From positions 1 through 32,047 of the forward strand of contig JAJCZR010000075.1 in assembly GCA_029262295.1 (NCBI GenBank): a stretch of DNA of 32,047 bases, read 5' to 3'. Below the pieces are notes generated by a model. The model was not told the DNA's origin. It worked only from the letters and a program-made list of their open reading frames with translations, and searched no databases. The stretch comes from Deltaproteobacteria bacterium. GTDB taxonomy: Bacteria; Desulfobacterota_D; UBA1144; Nemesobacterales; Nemesobacteraceae. This document shows, in pieces, positions 1 through 8,503 of this stretch; within the stretch, counting starts at the first letter, position 1, and each line of letters opens with the position of its first letter. A program made the position numbers and the translations under genes.

Positions 1-31
1 GGAAAAATCTCAATTGGGAGAAACCATCTAA
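1..31 (+). CDS. possible 3' end of an upstream gene (partial)
   Basis: An open frame runs in from the window edge and stops at TAA 29-31; its last residues read EKSQLGETI. It is in the same frame as the glycosidase that starts 3 bases later, which would suit the end of an upstream operon member. Only nine codons are visible, so it could also be non-coding leader, and no product can be named. Confidence 0.25.
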   Translation, partial: EKSQLGETI

Positions 32-34
32 AAA

Positions 35-1543
35 ATGTATGAATCACCGGGAGTTTCTTTTCTAAAAGAGCTTTCTGATATTCAAAAGATTGGCCAGCTA
101 ATAATGCCAAGGATTGATTTTAACAATTCTGATACTGTTGATCGTGCCGAAATCCTGGTGAAAGACTACTCTGTTTGTGGATTTATAATATTTAATGGTG
201 AACTTGAGCAGGTTCGTGAAACGACAAGCTTTCTTCAATCAATTTCGGAATTCCCCCTTTTGTTTGGTATTGATGCTGAAAGAGGGCTTGGTCAGATGCT
301 CAAAGGAGCGACTTACTTTCCATTTTTAATGTCGCAGGGAGCAATCAATGATACTGAAAGTGTCAAAAAACAGGCAAAAATAACTGCTGAGGAAATGCTG
401 TATGCAGGATTAAATCTCATATTTACACCTGTTATTGATGTCAATTCCAATCCTCAAAACCCTATTGTTAATATTAGGTCTTTTGGTGATGATCCACAGA
501 TTGTCTCAGAGCTCGGGGCAATTTTTATAAATGAAATTCAAAAACGGGGAGTTCTTTCATGCTGTAAACATTTTCCCGGGCATGGTGATACCGATATGGA
601 TTCACATTCTACACTTCCCGTGATAAAAAAGACTTATGATGAGTTAAATGACCTGGATTTAATTCCATTTATTGCAGCTATCGAAAATAAAGTTTCAGCT
701 GTAATGCCAGCGCATATTTCATTTCCGGGTATAGATAAATCAGGTAAACCAGCAACTATGTCCGAGGTAATTCTTGAAGATATTCTAAGAAAAAAACTCG
801 GCTTTAATGGCCTGATAATTTCCGATTCATTTAAAATGGATGCTTTGAATGGATTTGGCAGTGAAGTGCAAAATACTATCGAAGCAATAAGATCAGGTGT
901 GAATATTATCCTTGATCCTGAAGAACCAATTTCTCTTATTGAAAATTTAAGTTCCGGATTAAATGAGTTTGAAGAAACTGTTAATAGCTCTTTGAATAAA
1001 CTTTTCTTTCACAAGAGATTTGTTAATGCTAGTCCGGTTAGTGAAGAAAAGCTTGATTTTGAACAAAATAAAAAAGCTTCTGATATTGTTTCGCAAAAGT
1101 CTGTATGCAGATTAAAAGGCAGTTCACTAAAAAATAATAAAGTTTTACTATGTGTTTTTGATTCTGGAAAAGATAAGAGATTTGAGTTTTTGGCGACTTA
1201 CCTTAAAGATCAAAAAATAAATATAGTTGGAAAATCAACTAGTCCTAAAAAAGCTGATATTTCACAGGACACTTCAATAATTTTTATTATTTCAACAACT
1301 GTGTCGGCCTGGACAGATAAATTTAATTTGTCTGTTGAGACGCGCAATTTTATTAATAGTTTTGAAGATTTAGAAAACGAAAAAATTCTCCTTAATTTTG
1401 GATCACCTTATATTGCTTCTAATTTTAATTTTTTTGATACGGTAATTCTGACATTTGATTCCAACAAAAGCTGCCAGAAGTCTGTTGCAGATGTGCTTGT
1501 TGGAAAGCTTAAACCGGAAGGGAAATTGCCTGTTAATTTATAG
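35..1543 (+). CDS. nagZ: glycoside hydrolase family 3, NagZ-like beta-N-acetylhexosaminidase
   Basis: Predicted to remove non-reducing N-acetylglucosamine from muropeptides in peptidoglycan recycling. The N-terminal ~330 residues form the GH3 TIM barrel. The NagZ signature starts KHFPGHG at residue 178 and ends with the Asp189-Ser-His191 catalytic dyad on the loop typical of NagZ. Asp264 in ISDSFKMDAL sits at the nucleophile position (usually SDDL or TDDL, so slightly divergent). The last ~170 residues are a poorly conserved C-terminal domain, as in the ~500-residue members rather than the ~340-residue enterobacterial NagZ. No signal peptide is seen, so a cytoplasmic location is likely. An in-frame TAA at 29-31 makes ATG 35 the earliest start; a GGGAGA lies 5' but is rather far away. 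Family assignment is firm; exact substrate is inferred. Confidence 0.85.
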   Translation: MYESPGVSFLKELSDIQKIGQLIMPRIDFNNSDTVDRAEILVKDYSVCGFIIFNGELEQVRETTSFLQSISEFPLLFGIDAERGLGQMLKGATYFPFLMSQGAINDTESVKKQAKITAEEMLYAGLNLIFTPVIDVNSNPQNPIVNIRSFGDDPQIVSELGAIFINEIQKRGVLSCCKHFPGHGDTDMDSHSTLPVIKKTYDELNDLDLIPFIAAIENKVSAVMPAHISFPGIDKSGKPATMSEVILEDILRKKLGFNGLIISDSFKMDALNGFGSEVQNTIEAIRSGVNIILDPEEPISLIENLSSGLNEFEETVNSSLNKLFFHKRFVNASPVSEEKLDFEQNKKASDIVSQKSVCRLKGSSLKNNKVLLCVFDSGKDKRFEFLATYLKDQKINIVGKSTSPKKADISQDTSIIFIISTTVSAWTDKFNLSVETRNFINSFEDLENEKILLNFGSPYIASNFNFFDTVILTFDSNKSCQKSVADVLVGKLKPEGKLPVNL

Positions 1544-1624
1544 ATAATTAAAAAAACACTGGAAATACAAACTGAATTATAGTATAAAAGTAAATAACAC
1601 TTTAATAATGGAGGACTTTATTTA

Positions 1625-2029
1625 ATGGCAAAATTAGAAGAAGTAGAAGGTATTGGTAAAAAATATGCTGCCAAGTTAAGAAAAGGTGGTGTAGGAAGTC
1701 AAAAACAGTTGCTTTCAGTAGGAAGCACTAAAAAAGGAAGGGCTGGTATTGCAAAAGAATGCGATATAAGCGAGAAGCTTGTTTTAGGATGGGTAAACAG
1801 GGCTGATCTTTGCAGGGTGAAGGGTGTAGGTGAAGAGTATGCTGATCTATTGGAATGCGCTGGTGTTGATACAGTGCCCGAGTTGTCTAAAAGAAAACCC
1901 GAAAATCTTCATGTCGCGATGGGCGACGTTAATAAAAAGAAAAAGCTTGTAAGACAGCTTCCGAGCGAAAAGATGGTTAAGGGCTGGGTTGCACAGGCCA
2001 AAAAACTCCCAAGGGTTATTAAATATTAA
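1625..2029 (+). CDS. DUF4332 helix-hairpin-helix protein
   Basis: A 134-residue basic protein with two repeated helix-hairpin-helix type units: EVEGIGKKYAAKLRKGGV near residues 6-23 and RVKGVGEEYADLLECAGV near 64-81. Each carries the GIG/GVG hairpin found in DNA-binding HhH motifs and is followed by a helix-rich stretch. This matches the DUF4332 family, whose role is not established; non-specific DNA or nucleoprotein binding is an inference from the fold. A clear GGAGG lies 7-8 bases before ATG 1625, and an AT-rich upstream region has TATAAA-like hexamers. It is followed at once by a strong terminator, so it is probably a monocistronic, well expressed gene. Confidence 0.75.
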   Translation: MAKLEEVEGIGKKYAAKLRKGGVGSQKQLLSVGSTKKGRAGIAKECDISEKLVLGWVNRADLCRVKGVGEEYADLLECAGVDTVPELSKRKPENLHVAMGDVNKKKKLVRQLPSEKMVKGWVAQAKKLPRVIKY

Positions 2030-2053
2030 TTCATAGTAAGTATTAGATATTGC

Positions 2054-2087
2054 ACCGGGTATTAGTTCGATTAATATCCGGTTTTTT
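2054..2087 (+). terminator. Rho-independent terminator after the DUF4332 gene
   Basis: A stem of 10 base pairs (CCGGGTATTA at 2055-2064 with TAATATCCGG at 2072-2081, one G-U pair), a 7-base loop and a run of six T (2082-2087). It lies 25 bases after the DUF4332 stop and before the symporter gene, separating the two transcription units. Confidence 0.85.
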
Positions 2088-2119
2088 ATTCTCTCCTTCT
2101 TTTATAGTATCTTATTCGG

Positions 2120-3865
2120 ATGCTTTCTTTAATAGACTGGGTTTTGATAGTCTCCTATTTTGTTTTTACTCTTGCTGCTGGGTTTTATTTTTCAAAAAAA
2201 GCTTCAAAGAACCTCTCTTCGTATTTTGTATCAGGGAGAAACCTTCCCTGGTGGCTTCTTGGCACATCGATGGTTGCAACAACTTTTGCAGCCGATACCC
2301 CTCTTGCCGTGACAGGCTGGATCAGAACTGAAGGCATCTGGAAAAACTGGTTTTGGTGGAACTATATATTCAGCCACGTTTTTATAATCCTTGTTTTTTC
2401 AAGATTGTGGAGAAGGGCGGAGGTATTGACTGATAATGAGTTTATAGAGCTTAGATACAGCGGAAAACCAGCCGCGTTTCTAAGGGGCTTTAAGGCATTT
2501 TATTTCTCAACAATATTCAACTTTATTGTAATGGGTTGGGTTATAAGTGCGATGATAAAAGTTTTCAAAGTGTTTTTCGGTGTGGATCAAGCCTATGCTG
2601 TTATTTTTTGTATAAGCATAGCTATAATTTACACAACCTTTTCCGGGCTTTGGGGTGTAGTTATCACCGACCTAATTCAATATTTTTTAGCGCTCACTGC
2701 CACAATTATACTCGCAATTGTAGTAATTAATTCTGAACAAATAGGGGGGTTTAGTCAGTTTACACAAAAGATTACTGAGCTTGATAGTGAGAAAATTAGC
2801 ATGTTTTTACTTCCCTCAAGTGTTGAAGATGATTTTTTATCTTCTGGTTTTTTCAAGTTTTTGATTTTTACAACAGTTGTATGGTGGTCATCTCATAATG
2901 CTGATGGGGGTGGATATTTTATTCAAAGGATATCTTCAGCTAAAAATGAAAGACATGCCATATTAGGGACAGCGTGGTTTGCATTAAATCATTATGTTTT
3001 GAGATTTTGGCCCTGGGTGCTGATTGCTGTTGCTTCAATGTTGGTATTTCCTGACTCCCAAATTACAAATGGAGATGATGAAGCAATATATGTTGCAATG
3101 ATAAAGAAATTTCTTTCTCCAGGCTTAACGGGGCTTTTACTGGTGTCTTTTTTTGCAGCCTTTATGTCGACAATTTCAACTCACCTCAACTGGGGTGCTT
3201 CTTACCTTTTAAACGATATATATAAAAGATTTATGAAAAATAATGAGTCTGAGAAACATTATGTAAAAGTTTCGAGGATTATCACCATTATTCTGGCAAT
3301 TGTGGCTGGGGTTGTGGCTTTTCAGATAAAAAATATTGGTGATGCCTGGATATTTCTTTGGGCGATGAGTTCAGGAATTGGCCTTGTATTAATATTAAGA
3401 TGGTTTTGGTGGAGGATAAATGCCTGGACAGAGATAACGGCTCTTGGTTCATCATTAATTGCGATTGTAATAATAATGGTTTATACAAACTTAAATGGGA
3501 TTACCCTTCAATTAAAACATCAAATACTGGTTGTACCTTTTTCAATAATCTGCTGGATAACAGTTACTTTTCTTACCAAGCCAGAGCCTCTCACAAAACT
3601 AAATGAGTTTTATAAAAAAGTTAATCCCTGGGGTTTTTGGAAACCCGTAACAAATAATTTAGATAGTATAAAAGAAAAGGAGTCTTTAAAGTTTTTATTT
3701 GTTAACTGGCTCCTTGGAGTAATTACGCTTATATGTTTGATGATGGGTGTTGGAAAGATACTGTTTGGATTTTTTCAGATAGGAATAACGCTTATTTCTG
3801 TTTCTATTGTCTCTGGTTCAATACTTTATGTAATCATTAAAAAGAATTATTTTAAAAAAGGGTAG
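2120..3865 (+). CDS. sodium:solute symporter family transporter
   Basis: A 581-residue polytopic inner-membrane protein of the SSS family (relatives of PutP, PanF and the sugar symporters). The N-terminus MLSLIDWVLIVSYFVF is the usual first helix. The following segment has the family pattern SGRNLPWWLLGTSMVATTFA at residues ~41-60, where the broken first core helix binds Na+. About 13-14 hydrophobic segments follow, including FFAAFMSTISTHLNWGASYL near 345, the helix-8 Na2-site region. The substrate cannot be deduced. The start has no evident ribosome site; a TATAGT at 2103-2108 lies only 11 bases before ATG 2120, suggesting a very short leader. Its neighbour across the repeat spacer, NuoI, gives no hint about substrate. 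Confidence 0.85.
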   Translation: MLSLIDWVLIVSYFVFTLAAGFYFSKKASKNLSSYFVSGRNLPWWLLGTSMVATTFAADTPLAVTGWIRTEGIWKNWFWWNYIFSHVFIILVFSRLWRRAEVLTDNEFIELRYSGKPAAFLRGFKAFYFSTIFNFIVMGWVISAMIKVFKVFFGVDQAYAVIFCISIAIIYTTFSGLWGVVITDLIQYFLALTATIILAIVVINSEQIGGFSQFTQKITELDSEKISMFLLPSSVEDDFLSSGFFKFLIFTTVVWWSSHNADGGGYFIQRISSAKNERHAILGTAWFALNHYVLRFWPWVLIAVASMLVFPDSQITNGDDEAIYVAMIKKFLSPGLTGLLLVSFFAAFMSTISTHLNWGASYLLNDIYKRFMKNNESEKHYVKVSRIITIILAIVAGVVAFQIKNIGDAWIFLWAMSSGIGLVLILRWFWWRINAWTEITALGSSLIAIVIIMVYTNLNGITLQLKHQILVVPFSIICWITVTFLTKPEPLTKLNEFYKKVNPWGFWKPVTNNLDSIKEKESLKFLFVNWLLGVITLICLMMGVGKILFGFFQIGITLISVSIVSGSILYVIIKKNYFKKG

Positions 3866-3880
3866 CGTAATTCTTTTATC

Positions 3881-3938
3881 TGTCATAACTGACTTGTCCT
3901 CGAGAATGCTTTAATCGGGGAAGCTTTCGGGAATGACA
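3881..3938. repeat. TGTCAT-ended palindromic element in the symporter-nuoI spacer
   Basis: A 58-bp stretch starts TGTCAT (3881-3886) and ends ATGACA (3933-3938), with a GC-richer interior containing GGGGAAGCTTTCGGG. Another ATGACA is at 3976-3981 and a TGTCAT at 4029-4034. The same hexamer ends flank the element at 25361-25451, which suggests a dispersed family of small palindromic repeats. The interior pairing here is weak, so this copy may be degenerate. Confidence 0.5.
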
Positions 3939-3985
3939 GGGGAAAAATATAGATGCTTCGCCTGGCGGCTCGATCATGACAGATT

Positions 3986-4090
3986 GCTAACCACTAACAC
4001 CCAATACCTAACACCTGTATCTGTTATCTGTCATCCTACGTCGTGCATCTTGCATCTTGTATCCTGAACCATGCATCATGTATCTTTTAA
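3986..4090. repeat. degenerate heptamer tandem array (~15 units)
   Basis: Reading in steps of seven from 3986 gives GCTAACC, ACTAACA, CCCAATA, CCTAACA, then CCTGTAT, CTGTTAT, CTGTCAT, CCTACGT, CGTGCAT, CTTGCAT, CTTGTAT, CCTGAAC, CATGCAT, CATGTAT, CTTTTAA. The first four units resemble CCTAACA and most of the rest resemble CNTGNAT, with strict 7-base spacing and no insertions. The spacer has no open frame of note. The array ends 29 bases before the nuoI start. Confidence 0.7.
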
Positions 4091-4119
4091 TATCTGAATT
4101 TTGTGTTATAAATTAAGGC

Positions 4120-4710
4120 ATGGCAATAAAGATAAAGAAAATTGAACAACCTGAGCTTAATTTTTGGGAAAATTTTTATTTCCCGCAGATATTTGGCGGG
4201 CTTTGGATAACTTTAAAACATATCTTAAACTTTAAACCCATCACTGTTCAATATCCTGAAGAAGTAAAAGAGCTTCCGGAAAATTTTAGAGGGCTTCACA
4301 TTATGCCGGGTGATGATGATGGTGAGATAAGGTGCGTGGCTTGCAAACTTTGTGAGGTTGCCTGTCCGACCCAGGCCATATCAATTGTGGCAGAAGCGGC
4401 TGATGATTATGGAATTGAGAGAAGGCCAAAAGTTTACAATATTGATTTTATGCGCTGTGTTTTCTGCGGGTTTTGTGTTGAGGCTTGTCCTTGTGATGCA
4501 CTACGGATGGGGATGAAATATGAACTTGCTTCATATAACAGGGCAGGGCTTGTTCATACGAAGGAAGTATTTTTTGAGCCAAATGTTAAAAGTAATGCAC
4601 CAAGGGATAATGCCAATTTCCTTTACAAGATGCAAAAAGGTGAAATTCTTGATGATATGGAGGAAGTGGCCAAGATCAAGGATTTAGATGGAACTTATTC
4701 CCAGAAATAA
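4120..4710 (+). CDS. nuoI: NADH-quinone oxidoreductase subunit I (NuoI), stand-alone
   Basis: A 196-residue ferredoxin-like subunit that carries clusters N6a and N6b of respiratory complex I and passes electrons from the peripheral arm towards NuoB. Two 4Fe-4S motifs are complete: CVACKLCEVACP near residue 71 and CVFCGFCVEACP near 110, each CxxCxxCxxxCP. The N-terminal segment with FGGLWITLKHIL is the amphipathic helix typical of NuoI, and the C-terminal tail is long. No other nuo gene is in the window, so this copy is separated from the rest of the complex or is an additional copy. TATAAA at 4107-4112 lies 7 bases before ATG 4120, with AAGG directly before the start codon, so a leaderless transcript is possible. 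Confidence 0.9.
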   Translation: MAIKIKKIEQPELNFWENFYFPQIFGGLWITLKHILNFKPITVQYPEEVKELPENFRGLHIMPGDDDGEIRCVACKLCEVACPTQAISIVAEAADDYGIERRPKVYNIDFMRCVFCGFCVEACPCDALRMGMKYELASYNRAGLVHTKEVFFEPNVKSNAPRDNANFLYKMQKGEILDDMEEVAKIKDLDGTYSQK

Positions 4711-4720
4711 CCTTATTAAA

Positions 4721-6583
4721 TTAAATCCAGTCTTCGTTATTTAGCTGTGCTTCCATATTTTTATTAAGTATTTTCTTCTCTCTTTTGGTATCATCCTTAT
4801 TTTTGAACTGTTGAAGTCTAAGCAATCCTGATATTGAGGACTTAAGCTGATTTCTTTCTATTACAAGATGAATACCACCGTGTTTCATATAAAATTCTGA
4901 GGTCATTATCTTAGGATCCACACCTCTTCCACCACTTGTTAGTTTTACAACCCTGTCACCTGCAAAGGCAATATACGCTTTTCGTTCAGCAATTATATAA
5001 TCACCCTGCACCGCATAGCTTGCAAGTGCACCACCAGTTGTTGGATGTCCGAGAATTGAGATATTTGGAAGCCCTTGTTCTTTTAGTTTAGATATTGCTG
5101 CAATTGTTTTTGCCATTTGGTAAAGTGCCACTGTGCCTTCCTGCATTCTTGCCCCGCCGCTCACTGTCACAGTAATAAGTGCAAGCCTTTTGCTGATTGC
5201 ATAATCAACAATTATCTTCATTTTTTCGCCGAATACGGCGCTCATTGAACCGCCCATAAATCTGAAGTCACAAACGGCAATTGCCACAGGAATTCCATTC
5301 ATTGTGCCATAACCTGTAACGAGTGCATCTTTTGAATCAGTTTTCCCTTTGATTTTTTCTCTTGAGGATGAGTAATCAAAAAACTTATATTTGGAATCAA
5401 TATTATCCACACTCAGTTCCTGCTTAATTTCATGAAAAGAATTTTCATCAATCAGAAAATTTAGATAGTCATCAGAACCAAGTGTTTCGGGTTTATGACA
5501 ATTTGGGCAAGATGAGAGGTTGTCATGGAGCTCTTCCAGTGTTAGTTGTTCTCTGCAACCTTCCCTTACAGTCTGTCCTTCAGCATCTTTTTCATCATTG
5601 CAAAAGTGAGGTTCAGCCCCGTAAAGTGCAATTTGCATTTGTGATACATCAGGCGAGGCTACTTGCTTTTTGAAATAGTGTGGTAACCATGCTTTTATCT
5701 TTTTTGAGATTCCTTTATAGATGTTAGGCTGTTTTTCAATCTGTCCGCATTTTTCAATCCTATCCCGAAGGTTTTTCTTTAAATAGTTTATATCCAACGG
5801 ATCAAGTTCTTCACTTGCGGCAACAAGAGCCTTATTTAATCTTTTAAGAGTGTTTTCGAGATAGTCAGATTTATCAAGTGCAGGCTCCTTGATAATTTCA
5901 TCAATTATTCCATACCGTAGCATATAATCAGCAGTTGGTTGGAGAACTTCTAGTGCATCAGCCACTTTTTCTGCACTTCTAAAAAGTATGGCTGAACAGC
6001 CTTCTGCTGTGATAACTGAATATTCTGCACGTGAAAGCATTAACCTTTTATGACCAAGTTGAATAGCAATTGCACCACCACTTCCCCCCAGGCCTACAAC
6101 GGTTGAAATGCTTTTTGTCCTGAGGCTTATCATTTTTGACTGGCAGTAAGATATCACCCAGGATTGAAGTTTCTCTGCTGAATATTCATAAGGGTCCCCA
6201 CCCACTGTGTCTATGAAAGTGAATAGCATCAGATCATTATCTTCGGCATATTCCATCATATTATGAGATAATCCATACCCATCTGCTTTTACCATTCCAA
6301 AATTAAGTTTAATTCTCTCATCATCATCAGAAGGTGTTTGCTGTGCAATTACCGCTACTTTCTTTCCAGTTTTCTTAAACTTTGCTGTGCCAATAATCAT
6401 GACGGGATCATCTTCAAGTTCTATCTTTTTCCCGGTGGGTGTGTATATATAGTCTTTAAAACCGTCTAGCTCATTCCACGGTGTGAAATCCTCAAATAGC
6501 GATTCCATTATATGTTTTGATTTTATTCTGTTATAAGATTTTGCTTCTTCATGTGCCTGAAGGCTTTTCGTGTTAGATGCCAT
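4721..6583 (-). CDS. acetyl-CoA carboxylase carboxyltransferase, AccA-AccD fusion
   Basis: One polypeptide of about 620 residues combines both carboxyltransferase subunits of acetyl-CoA carboxylase, which transfers the carboxyl group from biotin to acetyl-CoA in fatty-acid synthesis. The N-terminal half is AccA-like: NFGMVKADGYGL, FIDTVGGDPYEY and GLGGSGGAIAI near residue 166. The C-terminal half is AccD-like: SGGARMQEG, PTTGGALASYA and FAGDRVVKLT. Between them lies a zinc-finger candidate with CPNC at ~358-361, but the other two cysteines (about 328 and 343) are 15 apart rather than a normal CxxC. ATG 6583 is preferred over an in-frame GTG at 6592, because GGAG lies 8 bases before the ATG. 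It converges with nuoI, with a 10-bp gap. Confidence 0.82.
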   Translation of the reverse strand: MASNTKSLQAHEEAKSYNRIKSKHIMESLFEDFTPWNELDGFKDYIYTPTGKKIELEDDPVMIIGTAKFKKTGKKVAVIAQQTPSDDDERIKLNFGMVKADGYGLSHNMMEYAEDNDLMLFTFIDTVGGDPYEYSAEKLQSWVISYCQSKMISLRTKSISTVVGLGGSGGAIAIQLGHKRLMLSRAEYSVITAEGCSAILFRSAEKVADALEVLQPTADYMLRYGIIDEIIKEPALDKSDYLENTLKRLNKALVAASEELDPLDINYLKKNLRDRIEKCGQIEKQPNIYKGISKKIKAWLPHYFKKQVASPDVSQMQIALYGAEPHFCNDEKDAEGQTVREGCREQLTLEELHDNLSSCPNCHKPETLGSDDYLNFLIDENSFHEIKQELSVDNIDSKYKFFDYSSSREKIKGKTDSKDALVTGYGTMNGIPVAIAVCDFRFMGGSMSAVFGEKMKIIVDYAISKRLALITVTVSGGARMQEGTVALYQMAKTIAAISKLKEQGLPNISILGHPTTGGALASYAVQGDYIIAERKAYIAFAGDRVVKLTSGGRGVDPKIMTSEFYMKHGGIHLVIERNQLKSSISGLLRLQQFKNKDDTKREKKILNKNMEAQLNNEDWI

Positions 6584-6630
6584 AATTTTCACTCCAAATT
6601 AAAGCTATATAATATATATTCTTGTTTAAC

Positions 6631-7563
6631 TTAAATCCAATTTTCCTGCGCTGTATTTATCTGGCTAAACTCTTCATAAGATATCTCTAAGTCACAAGAA
6701 AGCGTGATTTCATCAAGCTGTTTTGTATTTTTTATGCCTGGTATAGTTATATCAGCATGTTCGTTTTGAAGACAAAAACAAATTGCCGATTGAGATAGAC
6801 TTCTATTGTCATTTTGCAAAAACATTAATTGCCCGACCCTGTTTAAAAGCTCTTCTTTTTTTTCTTTACTAAAACCATTTCTGTGATCTTTTTTATTAAA
6901 TGTGCTCATAATATTGTATTTCCCGGAAAGAAATCCGTTTGCAAGAGGTTCTCTCGAAATTATACCTAAGCTGTTAATACCTTTATGTTTAAAGAGCTCT
7001 TTTTCTGCTTGTGGAAAAACAAGATTGTATGGAATTTGTAACGTATCAAAGCTTCGAAGTTCCATCAATTTGATTGCGTCACTAATGTAGTTGGCAGAAA
7101 AACCGTAGTATCTTATCTTCCCTTCCTTTTTTAATTTCTCAAGAGTTTCTATAGCCTCAAATTTTATGATGTTTCCCGGTGTTTGGCTATGTATTTGATA
7201 GATATCTATCCAATCCCTTTTTAATCTTTTAAGACTTTGAACAACCGCGAATTCTATGAACTTGGAATCAAGATTGCCTCTTATCCCATCGTCTTTATAA
7301 AAATCCCATCCAAATTTTGTTGCAACAATAGTTTCTTTATCTTTTCTTTCAGATAAGACTTTTCCAATTAGTTCTTCGCTTTTTCCTTTCCCATAAGAAT
7401 CTGCAGTGTCTATAAAATTGATTCCGTTTTCAAGGGCTTTATTGAGAGTGAGAATCGACTCCTTATCGTCAGTCGGGCCGTAACCTTCTCCGCTTATTGC
7501 CCATGTGCCAAAACCAATTTCTGACACATTGAGATCGGTTTTCCCAAGTAGATTGTATTTCAT
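6631..7563 (-). CDS. aldo/keto reductase
   Basis: A 310-residue NADPH-dependent oxidoreductase of the AKR superfamily, TIM-barrel fold, probably cytoplasmic. The catalytic tetrad is readable: Asp and Tyr in FIDTADSYGKGKSEELIG near residues 49-55, Lys in VATKFGWD near 82, and His in IYQIHSQTP near 124. The N-terminal VSEIGFGTWAISG is the standard first strand. The C-terminal half keeps the cofactor-site pattern ITIPGIKNTKQLDE. The closest known type is the general bacterial oxidoreductase with no assigned substrate. It follows a terminator after the iscA-like gene, so it probably has its own start of transcription, though none is obvious in the short gap. Confidence 0.85.
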   Translation of the reverse strand: MKYNLLGKTDLNVSEIGFGTWAISGEGYGPTDDKESILTLNKALENGINFIDTADSYGKGKSEELIGKVLSERKDKETIVATKFGWDFYKDDGIRGNLDSKFIEFAVVQSLKRLKRDWIDIYQIHSQTPGNIIKFEAIETLEKLKKEGKIRYYGFSANYISDAIKLMELRSFDTLQIPYNLVFPQAEKELFKHKGINSLGIISREPLANGFLSGKYNIMSTFNKKDHRNGFSKEKKEELLNRVGQLMFLQNDNRSLSQSAICFCLQNEHADITIPGIKNTKQLDEITLSCDLEISYEEFSQINTAQENWI

Positions 7564-7580
7564 GTTTGATCTTGCTGGAT

Positions 7581-7611
7581 AAAAAAAGGTAAGGCTGAAT
7601 TAATCAACCTT
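7581..7611 (-). terminator. Rho-independent terminator after the iscA-like gene
   Basis: On the minus strand AAGGTTGA pairs with TCAGCCTT (8 pairs, one G-U; plus-strand arms 7604-7611 and 7591-7598) around a 5-base loop. After ACC there are seven T (7587-7581). It starts 4 bases after the iscA-like stop and ends before the aldo/keto reductase start. Confidence 0.7.
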
Positions 7612-7614
7612 ATT

Positions 7615-7938
7615 TTAGACTGTAAAAGATTCTCCGCAGCCACATGATCCCTTCGCGTTAGGATTGCTTATATCAAACCCTTTTCCCTTAAGGCCATCTT
7701 TAAAATCAAGTATTCCACCTTCAAGATATGGGAAGCTTAGTTCATCTATTGCCACTTTTACCCCATCTGTTTCAAATACCTTGTCTGCATTTTCCATTTC
7801 ATCATCAAAGCCCATTTCATATGAAAAACCGGAACACCCACCGGGTATAATTCTTACTCTTAAAAATGCATTTTGAAAATCTTCTTGTGCCAAAAGCTTT
7901 TTTATTTCTCCGGCAGCTTTTTCTGTTACTGTAAACAT
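7615..7938 (-). CDS. iron-sulfur cluster assembly/carrier protein, IscA/ErpA/SufA type
   Basis: A 107-residue A-type carrier that holds an Fe-S cluster and passes it to target enzymes in the cytoplasm. The three cluster-binding cysteines are present: Cys35 in IIPGGCSGFSYEM, and two in the C-terminal GSCGCGESF. ErpA, IscA and SufA cannot be told apart from sequence alone; no isc or suf genes are nearby. A perfect AGGAGGT precedes the ATG. Just upstream a small hairpin (AACCTT/AAGGTT with a 4-base loop, plus-strand 7952-7967) lies between the DUF4149 stop and the ribosome site. It may insulate or modulate translation. The gene ends in its own terminator. Confidence 0.9.
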   Translation of the reverse strand: MFTVTEKAAGEIKKLLAQEDFQNAFLRVRIIPGGCSGFSYEMGFDDEMENADKVFETDGVKVAIDELSFPYLEGGILDFKDGLKGKGFDISNPNAKGSCGCGESFTV

Positions 7939-7965
7939 TCTTTTACCTCCTAACCTTAGAAAAGG

Positions 7966-8454
7966 TTATTCAACACTAATATTATAAGTATTAATAATTA
8001 CAAGGGCAATTCCAAAAACAAAAATAATAATATTTATTATTGCCGACACTCCGTGCAATTTACCAAATTTTATTTTTAACACTTTATAATCAGAAGAGCT
8101 TTGCTCAACTGATCTTACTTCTTGTTTCACTTCAGCCACTTTGCCTCTCAGATAGGTGCCTGAAAAGACTGAAAGCCCCAACATTATTATGATTAGTATT
8201 ATAGCATAAAGATTCATCTGATTTTTTTGAATATATCCTTTGTTTAAGCTTATAAATAAGGAAATAAGGGCCAGAAATCCACAAATATAAGATACCAGGT
8301 AGTACTTTGGGAAAATATCTGCAACAACGTTACCTGCAAGTTCTCTAGGGAGCACTTTAAATATACTCGGGGCAGCAAAGAAAGAGAAAAAGAATATTGA
8401 GCCCACCCAAAATACAATAGATAAACTGTAGATCGATTTTGTAAGTATTTGCAT
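7966..8454 (-). CDS. DUF4149 family membrane protein
   Basis: A small inner-membrane protein with four hydrophobic segments, starting KSIYSLSIVFWVGSIFFFSF, followed by FAAPSIFKVLPRELAGNVVA. The latter matches the DUF4149/TMEM205-like pattern (aromatic-rich first helix, then a conserved FxxP...A loop). Function unknown. An upstream TTG at 8481 would add nine residues (MRVLERLLK), but ATG 8454 gives a better membrane-protein N-terminus and is preferred, although neither has a strong ribosome site. It is divergent from the M24 peptidase gene (about 50 bp apart) and lies 27 bases upstream of the iscA-like gene in the same direction. Confidence 0.7.
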   Translation of the reverse strand: MQILTKSIYSLSIVFWVGSIFFFSFFAAPSIFKVLPRELAGNVVADIFPKYYLVSYICGFLALISLFISLNKGYIQKNQMNLYAIILIIIMLGLSVFSGTYLRGKVAEVKQEVRSVEQSSSDYKVLKIKFGKLHGVSAIINIIIFVFGIALVIINTYNISVE

Positions 8455-8503
8455 TTTTAATAGTCTTTCTAATACCCTCAAAAATATAGTATATTTTCCC
8501 GTT

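Noticed and set aside
3986..4090. CRISPR-like repeats
   Set aside because: Units are 7 bases, adjacent and degenerate, with no spacers and no cas genes.
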